Of a stretch of 38,232 nucleotides of DNA, positions 33,448 through 38,232 are shown piece by piece. Position 1 is the stretch's first letter. Each line of letters begins with the position of its first letter. The DNA comes from Bryobacteraceae bacterium. GTDB lineage: Bacteria; Acidobacteriota; Terriglobia; Bryobacterales; Bryobacteraceae. The notes under the pieces were generated by a model. It saw only the letters and a program-made list of their open reading frames with translations, made no database searches and was not told the origin of the DNA. The translations under genes were made by a program, and so were the position numbers. The DNA is taken from assembly GCA_030039005.1 (NCBI GenBank), contig JASHQT010000341.1, positions 1 through 38,232 on the forward strand. Reading direction: 5' to 3'.

Positions 33448-34704
33448 TCAGTTTTCGAGTTCCACCAGCGCTTTTCCGCGCAGGCGGTAATCCAGATCCT
33501 TCAAGTTCGGGTTCAGTTCCACCCGGTCGAAGCGAACCTCGACGCCTTGCTGTTGTCCCTCGGGTTTGATCAGCATCGTCTTGGGATAGAAGGCGTTTCC
33601 GTTCTGGATGTAGTCGGAGTAAGTGATCAGCATGGACCCAATTCCGGCGTCGGTCGCGATCTTGACCCGTTGCGGGCGCAGATTCGCATCCAGAGCAATC
33701 GATACTTTATCCGTCCCGGATTCGGCCACGATCGAGAAATCGTCCGCGGGTGCGGGCGCGGGCTGGTTCGCCGCCAGCCTGTAGCTCGGGCCTTGAAGCC
33801 GCGCGATGAGGGCGGGCAGTTGATTGTCGCGCACGAGCCCGAAATCGGTCGGCAGTTCCAGCGCGTCGTCGCCCTTGAGGTTCTTGCTGGCCTTGAACTC
33901 GCTGCCTTCGAACATGACTTCGTGCAGGATGCGGCCGGCCTTGGCCTGGAACAGCGCGCGGTCGCCGCGGTTGCGCATCAGCAAGGTCCAGCGGACGCTG
34001 GTTCCGTCGTGCGCCCACAACGTGGTGCTGCCGATGGCCTGCACGGAGCCGAGCGTTTTCAGCCCGTCGTCACCTCCGAGCGCCTGAATCATTTTCTGGA
34101 ACAGCTGTTTGCCGAAGGCCTCGCGCGCGGCGCGGTCGGGGTCGAGCGTGGCGTCCACCGCGGTGCTCTTGGCCGGCTCGACGACCACCACGGCCTGGTG
34201 CACCATGTAGCCCTCCTTGGAGAAATCGACCGTCCAGCGGCCCGGCGTCAAACCGGCTACTTCCAGCTTCCCGCCTTCGGTGGCGCCGATGGAGGAGCCG
34301 TTCAGGCTCACTTTGCACTCGGCCGGCGCGCACGCCAGAGCGAGCATGCCCTTCGCGACCGGCTTGGGAGCAGGCGGCGGGGGCGCGGGTTTCGCCTTGC
34401 TTTTGATCAGATCCAGAATCTCGTCCGTCGCCCCGGCGGCCTCTAGTTTCGCCAACGTGTCGGAGGACATCGAAAAGGCCACACCGCGGTTTTCGATGGC
34501 TTCCTTGCGGCGCCGCAGCGGGATGGCGTCCTGTTTGAGCAGTATGAGAATCTGATCGAGCGTGAACGGATCTCCATTGAGGAACCGGTCGGACGATTTT
34601 CCATGGCCGGACCTCGCATCGGTGGCCGCGTTCGCGGCTGAGGGAACAGCGAGCGCCGCGGTCAGCGCGGTGGCCCAAATCAGAGAAGCAATCAGGCGTT
34701 TCAT
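33448..34704 (-). CDS. Secreted PEGA-domain protein, probably outer-membrane-associated
   Basis: The product is 418 residues from ATG 34704; the frame opens with a TTG four codons earlier. A signal peptide is followed by a short helical domain (FTLDQILILLKQDAIP, LEAAGATDEILDLIKSK). A proline-rich linker and a PEGA domain come next (about 118-190, CKVSLNGSSIGATEGGKLEVAGLTPGRWTVDFSKEGY). The C-terminal region is beta-rich and LolA-like, with ALGGDDGLKTLGSVQAIG and GSMLITYSDYIQNGNAFYPKTM. The first domain resembles the helical domain in the protein at 31413 (both fit ..LD..TI..L...GA), so they may be related. PEGA domains are common in surface proteins. It lies 33 bases after the kinase gene, probably one operon. 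Confidence 0.78.
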   Translation of the reverse strand: MKRLIASLIWATALTAALAVPSAANAATDARSGHGKSSDRFLNGDPFTLDQILILLKQDAIPLRRRKEAIENRGVAFSMSSDTLAKLEAAGATDEILDLIKSKAKPAPPPPAPKPVAKGMLALACAPAECKVSLNGSSIGATEGGKLEVAGLTPGRWTVDFSKEGYMVHQAVVVVEPAKSTAVDATLDPDRAAREAFGKQLFQKMIQALGGDDGLKTLGSVQAIGSTTLWAHDGTSVRWTLLMRNRGDRALFQAKAGRILHEVMFEGSEFKASKNLKGDDALELPTDFGLVRDNQLPALIARLQGPSYRLAANQPAPAPADDFSIVAESGTDKVSIALDANLRPQRVKIATDAGIGSMLITYSDYIQNGNAFYPKTMLIKPEGQQQGVEVRFDRVELNPNLKDLDYRLRGKALVELEN

Positions 34705-34737
34705 TGGTTTATTCAAGGCCGGTTTATTCAGAGCCGT

Positions 34738-36411
34738 CTATTTCAGAGCAGCTTCGGCGGCTTGCGCTTCACGAATCTTCCTTTTCCACGCCAGTGCCGC
34801 TTCGTCGGCCGGATTATCCGACAAAATGCGATCCACCAGCGCCATGGCCTGGCTGTAGCGGCCAGATTCCCAGAGCGTGCGAACCGGGCCATTCAGAACT
34901 TGCTTAGCGGATGCTTCCGCATTGACTTCCGCGTCCTTTGCGTCCTTTTCTTTCTCCTCGGGTTTCGGGGTGCGAGCTTCCACGGCGGCCGGCTGCGGTC
35001 TGGTTGGTGCGGGCTTAGCCACTGGCTGGGGCGCCGCGCTCGAAGCCGGAAGCACTCGGATGCGGCTTTGGGAAGCTTTCAGCTTCTGCCGCGACAGGAA
35101 CATGCTTACCAGAACGACCGCTACAATCAGGCCGGCCACGGCGGCAAGTACGGTCCGAGCCAGTTTGTGGGTCTTGCGCGGAGCTGGCGCCGCCATAGCG
35201 GACGGCGATTGGAGGAAGGATTTCGGCGGCACGAATTCGGGCGCCGCCAGCGGTGGCGGCACCGGGCGCACGCGCGGCGTTGCGGGCTGGCGCGAATCGG
35301 CATCGGCAGCGCAGGCTGGATCGGCTGCCGGAGCGGGCGGCCGGATCCCGGAGGCGTCCTTGTTCAGCGGCACGCTGGCGTAGGAGCGGGCAGTCCAAGG
35401 GCGCGCCTCGGGCTCTGCGTCCTGCGGCCTTTCGCGCGGCGTCGCGGGGATTTCGAGCGGGGGCAGTTGCAGTTGAGGCGGCTCGGTGGGCATTTCGAAT
35501 TGCGGGGCCAGCGCCGGCGGAATCTGAGCCAGCGTCTCAGGGGCGACGCGATCGCTCGATGGTTCCGGAGCCGGCTCGGCCGCGGGCTGCGCTGCGGCGC
35601 GTCGCAGGTGTTGCGCGGCGACGTAAAGACCGGAGGCGAATTCCTCCGCGGTTTGCAAACGCTCCTGGGGATTCTTGAGCAGCGCACGCGAGATCAGTTG
35701 TTCGAGCTCTTCCGGGATCTGGACGTTGCAGGTTCCGAGCGCAGCCGGCTCACTGTGCACGATATCGCGCGGAATCAAACCGGCATCGGACGAAAAGGGG
35801 TATTTGCCCGCCACGCATTCATACAGCATCAGACCCAGAGCGAAAATATCCGAGCGGGCATCGAAAGGCTGGCCCAACACTTGTTCGGGAGCCAGATAGT
35901 TGGGCAGCAGGCCTTCCGGACGGCAGCCGGCCTCGATGAGCGCACCCAACCATTTCGCGATGCCGAAATCCACGATGCTGGCATCGCGCGAGCCGTCCAC
36001 GAAGATGTTGCTCGGCTTGAGATCGCCGTGAGCGATTCCGCGCGAGTGCGCGAACGCCAGCCCTTCGGCCACTTGCGCGAGAATTCCCAGTTTTTGGTCA
36101 AGCGGCAGATCGGCGTTCTGATCCATGAATTGCCGCAAATCGGCGCCGGACCGCCAGTCCGTTACCACAAAAATTCCTTCCTCTACTTCGCCCAGATCCG
36201 CGATCTTGGCGATGTGGCGGTGAGTGAGCTCGGCGCAGGAACTCAGGTAGTCGCAAAACTGCTGCTTGGCCTCCGTCGTGAGGTTCGGAACGGACTTGAG
36301 AATTTTGAGCGCGAACTCGCGGTGCCGAAAGGTGTCCAGGACGCGATAGGTTTCCGCCGTGGCGCTGGAGCCGAGCGCTTCAATGATTTGATATTTGCCG
36401 ATGGACTTCAT
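34738..36411 (-). CDS. Transmembrane Ser/Thr protein kinase-like protein with an atypical catalytic loop
   Basis: This 557-residue protein has an N-terminal kinase domain (residues 7-265). It has a Gly-poor P-loop (GSSATAETYRV), Lys36 in FALKIL, GIAHGDLKPSNI where HRD is HGD (128-130), DFG (148-150) and APE. The missing HRD arginine normally anchors the phosphorylated activation loop, so it may be regulated differently or be weak. Residues 270-415 are Pro/Ala-rich, a membrane helix spans 418-440, and the extracellular C-terminus is Lys/Glu-rich with a TPR-like end (YSQAMALVDRILSDNPADEAALAWKRKIREAQAAEAA). It precedes the PEGA gene in the same orientation. Confidence 0.87.
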   Translation of the reverse strand: MKSIGKYQIIEALGSSATAETYRVLDTFRHREFALKILKSVPNLTTEAKQQFCDYLSSCAELTHRHIAKIADLGEVEEGIFVVTDWRSGADLRQFMDQNADLPLDQKLGILAQVAEGLAFAHSRGIAHGDLKPSNIFVDGSRDASIVDFGIAKWLGALIEAGCRPEGLLPNYLAPEQVLGQPFDARSDIFALGLMLYECVAGKYPFSSDAGLIPRDIVHSEPAALGTCNVQIPEELEQLISRALLKNPQERLQTAEEFASGLYVAAQHLRRAAAQPAAEPAPEPSSDRVAPETLAQIPPALAPQFEMPTEPPQLQLPPLEIPATPRERPQDAEPEARPWTARSYASVPLNKDASGIRPPAPAADPACAADADSRQPATPRVRPVPPPLAAPEFVPPKSFLQSPSAMAAPAPRKTHKLARTVLAAVAGLIVAVVLVSMFLSRQKLKASQSRIRVLPASSAAPQPVAKPAPTRPQPAAVEARTPKPEEKEKDAKDAEVNAEASAKQVLNGPVRTLWESGRYSQAMALVDRILSDNPADEAALAWKRKIREAQAAEAALK

Positions 36412-36605
36412 ACCGGATTCGTTTGCCTTGGGCGAACCCCCGCTCGCATTAGTACTTCGGTTCGCACGGATCGGTTCTCACTTAAAAAGATCGGACGCCC
36501 GGCGGGGCCTCAACAGCCTACCTAAGAGTGGTCAGTAGTTTTTCGGCGGAACTTGCAGGGTGGCCTTTAGATGGTTCGCCTTAGGAGCTGTCCCGGCGAA
36601 GCTGG

Positions 36606-36611
36606 TAAACT
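36606..36611 (+). promoter_or_regulatory. Putative -10 element of the tRNA-Val gene
   Basis: TAAACT lies 20 bases before the 5' end of the tRNA. TTAGGA at 36581-36586 is a poor -35 at 19 bases spacing. Confidence 0.3.
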
Positions 36612-36631
36612 AGGAGAGTTTCGCCCCGCGC

Positions 36632-36708
36632 GGGCGCGTAGCTCAGTTGGTTAGAGCGCCTGCTTCACACGCAGGAGGTCACAGGTTCGAGTCCTGTCGC
36701 GCCCACCA
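36632..36708 (+). tRNA. tRNA-Val (anticodon CAC), CCA encoded
   Basis: The full cloverleaf is visible. The acceptor GGGCGCG (36632-36638) pairs with CGCGCCC (36698-36704), and the D-arm is GCTC/GAGC. The anticodon stem is CCTGC/GCAGG around loop TTCACAC with CAC at 36666-36668, the T-arm is ACAGG/CCTGT with TTCGAGT, and the 3' end is ACCA. It reads GUG codons. No integrase or attachment site is apparent next to it. Confidence 0.98.
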
Positions 36709-37037
36709 CTCGTATGCGCGGAGGCTCTACGCCAATGACCGGGGGCAGGCCCCGATTCCCAAACTGATTTCTAAGAACATAACACCTTCGCGCGGCTCCG
36801 GCCGGAGCCCAATCTCGGAGCTGGATTTCAAACACCGGGCCCGCAGTGCGGCGCAAGACCGGACGCGAACTACAACCGCCTTTATCATTCAGTCAGTACT
36901 TTGGTTGGCAAGCTGAAAGAGGTTTTTTGTGTACTTATCCCAAGTGGCTTTCACCCAGCAGAGCGCGATACTTCCGTTTGCGTTGTAATACCTCCTCGGT
37001 CCGCTTCTGATCGGATAAACTGAACCATACTCAGCGT
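36709..37037. other. Gene-free stretch between tRNA-Val and the kinase gene
   Basis: About 330 bases hold no credible gene. There is a perfect 16-base palindrome GGCTCCGGCCGGAGCC (36794-36809) without a T-run. Near the kinase, -10-like TAAACT (37016-37021) and CATACT (37026-37031) occur without a Shine-Dalgarno sequence. Frames on both strands reading through the tRNA are artefacts. Confidence 0.6.
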
Positions 37038-38232
37038 ATGGCTCTTTCGGCTGGTGACAAACTCGGCCCTTATGAGATCGTTGCCCCGATCGGGAAGGGC
37101 GGCATGGGCGAGGTGTATCGCGGCACAGACACGCGTCTGGGCCGGCCCGTCGCCATCAAGATTGCGGCGCACGAATTCAGCGACCGCTTTGAGCGCGAAG
37201 CCCGGGCGATTTCGGCACTCAATCATCCCAACATTTGCACGCTCTATGACATCGGTCCGAACTACCTGGTGATGGAGTTCGTAGAGGGAGATACGCTCTC
37301 GACCATCATCGAGCGAGGTCCGATCCCTCTCGACAAAGCGCTCCAATACGCCATCCAGATCGTGGACGCACTGGCAGCGGCTCACGCCAAAGGTATCATC
37401 CACCGCGATCTCAAACCCGGCAACATCATTCTCGCTAAGAACGGCATCAAGGTTCTGGATTTCGGTTTAGCGAAGCTGAACGCGGCCAAGGCAGACAGCG
37501 GCCTCGCCTCCGGCGAGCTGGCCACGATGACCGAGCCGATTACCGGCGCCGGACGGATCGTCGGAACTCTCTATTACATGTCGCCGGAGCAAGTGGAGGC
37601 CAAAGCAGCCGACGAGCGCTCCGACATATTCTCTTTCGGCGCGGTTCTCTACGAAATGATCACCGGCAGGCGAGCCTTCGAGGGGGACTCCCAGGCCAGC
37701 GTGCTGGCCTCGCTGCTGAAAGATCAACCTCCACCCATTAGCGAGCGCCAACCCGGGGCGCCGCGCGCCCTGGCGCGCGTGGTCAGAAAGTGCCTGGAGA
37801 AGAAGCCGGACGACCGCTGGCAATCGGCTCGGGACCTGAAGTCGGGCCTGGAGCTGATCGATCTGGAAGCGCCGCCCTCCGGAAGCAGCGGGAGCGGCAT
37901 TCCGGCCCAAGCTCCCTCGCGCCGCCGCTGGCTTTGGCCGGCGGTCGCGGCAGCTGTGGTGCTCCTCGTCGGGGCAGCGGCTTATCAGTTTTGGCCCAAA
38001 TCGCGGCCGGCCGGACGGGTAACGCGCTTTCAAGTCCCGTTGCCGGAAGGCGCCCAAATCGTCGACATCGATTTTTATGTTCGAGTCTCTCCGGACGGTT
38101 CCAAGCTGGCGTTTACCACTTCGGGCGACAAGGGTGGCATCTGGATCCGCGACCTTGACGCGGTCAACGCGCGCCTGCTGGCGGGCACCACCGGGGCTTT
38201 AGCCCCGTTCTGGTCGCCCGACAATAAGTCCC
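37038..38232 (+). CDS. Ser/Thr protein kinase with membrane helix and PD40/TolB-like propeller, 3' partial
   Basis: The frame from ATG 37038 is open to the window end (398 residues seen) and continues beyond. The kinase domain (12-275) is canonical: GKGGMGEV (19-26), Lys41 in VAIK, HRD (122-124) with DLKPGNI, DFG (141-143), activation-loop GTLYYMSPEQ, and SDIFSFGAVLYEM. A Ser/Gly linker, a membrane helix (about 298-316) and a beta-rich start (RVSPDGSKLAFT, ..GGIWIRDLDA.., FWSPDNKS) follow. That last part is the pattern of a PD40/WD40-like TolB propeller, common in Acidobacteriota kinases. It would sense something outside and phosphorylate cytoplasmic proteins. The ATG has no Shine-Dalgarno sequence but sits just after -10-like sequences. 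Confidence 0.93.
   Translation, partial: MALSAGDKLGPYEIVAPIGKGGMGEVYRGTDTRLGRPVAIKIAAHEFSDRFEREARAISALNHPNICTLYDIGPNYLVMEFVEGDTLSTIIERGPIPLDKALQYAIQIVDALAAAHAKGIIHRDLKPGNIILAKNGIKVLDFGLAKLNAAKADSGLASGELATMTEPITGAGRIVGTLYYMSPEQVEAKAADERSDIFSFGAVLYEMITGRRAFEGDSQASVLASLLKDQPPPISERQPGAPRALARVVRKCLEKKPDDRWQSARDLKSGLELIDLEAPPSGSSGSGIPAQAPSRRRWLWPAVAAAVVLLVGAAAYQFWPKSRPAGRVTRFQVPLPEGAQIVDIDFYVRVSPDGSKLAFTTSGDKGGIWIRDLDAVNARLLAGTTGALAPFWSPDNKS

Noticed and set aside
33202..34446. 414-codon plus-strand frame opposite the PEGA gene
   Set aside because: Antisense shadow of a gene with a signal peptide and PEGA domain.
34762..36525. 587-codon plus-strand frame opposite the kinase gene
   Set aside because: It is the complement of a real kinase gene with all catalytic motifs; GC-rich DNA leaves long antisense frames open.
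36647..36916. 89-codon frame (+) and a 63-codon frame (-) across the tRNA-Val region
   Set aside because: They read through the tRNA itself; such spurious frames (SHAGGHRFESC and GATGLEPVT types) are well-known tRNA artefacts.
36632..37037. tRNA-Val as an integration site for a mobile element
   Set aside because: No integrase, no second copy of the tRNA 3' end and no mobility genes are seen downstream.
1..38232. CRISPR array, insertion sequence or rRNA genes
   Set aside because: No regularly spaced repeats, no transposase motifs and no rRNA sequence were found on reading through the window.

Overview
The window is a piece of a GC-rich bacterial chromosome. Gene content points to Acidobacteriota, most likely the Solibacter/Bryobacter side of the phylum. 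The clues are an eTfkb-independent set of markers: two eukaryote-like Ser/Thr kinases (one leading into a TolB/PD40-like propeller), a PEGA-domain protein, DUF2934 and DUF6624 proteins, several large secreted proteins of unknown function, and the gene order apt-ispE-prs-rplY-pth-rpsF-rpsR-rplI. This placement is an inference from gene content, not from a marker-gene tree.

Layout. 1-2641: the C-terminus of an M13 zinc peptidase, an FkbM methyltransferase and a NicO-type metal exporter with a very His-rich loop. 2814-13152: a glycan region. An ABC exporter is translationally coupled to a 1462-residue cyclic beta-1,2-glucan synthase-like protein that has the GT84 and glycoamylase-like parts but lacks the C-terminal GH94 domain. 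Facing it tail to tail, with a 26-bp overlap, is an operon encoding a Ste24-like M48 peptidase, a GH39-type hydrolase and a secreted glycoamylase-domain protein that could be a beta-1,2-glucanase. 13197-16452: a 58-residue Lys-rich secreted protein with a clear terminator, a DUF6624 protein, a divergent NarL-type two-component system and a 46-residue membrane protein.

16457-24719: an accessory stretch. It holds an 844-residue secreted protein, a methyltransferase and a decayed VOC (glyoxalase-fold) gene. Two direct repeats flank the last two and carry a gene's upstream region together with its start codon. Then come a cytochrome c/PQQ-propeller dehydrogenase, an NmrA-like reductase, a small cupin-like protein, and an intact VOC gene that is the close relative of the decayed copy.

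24776-29835: the conserved housekeeping cluster for purine salvage and PRPP (apt, prs), isoprenoid synthesis (ispE) and translation (rplY, pth, rpsF, rpsR, rplI). Its genes are tightly packed, with ATGA or TAATG junctions. A REP-like G-rich hairpin sits between rplY and pth.

29840-38232: a HEAT-repeat/SEC-C protein whose frame has no ordinary start codon, a secreted protein, a DinB-family protein, a DUF2934 protein, a PEGA protein, a kinase with an atypical HGD catalytic loop, tRNA-Val(CAC), and a canonical Ser/Thr kinase running off the end of the window.

The most promising material for a new system is the glucan locus with its truncated-architecture synthase and opposing hydrolase operon. 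Second is the pair of repeats that duplicate a promoter and start codon.
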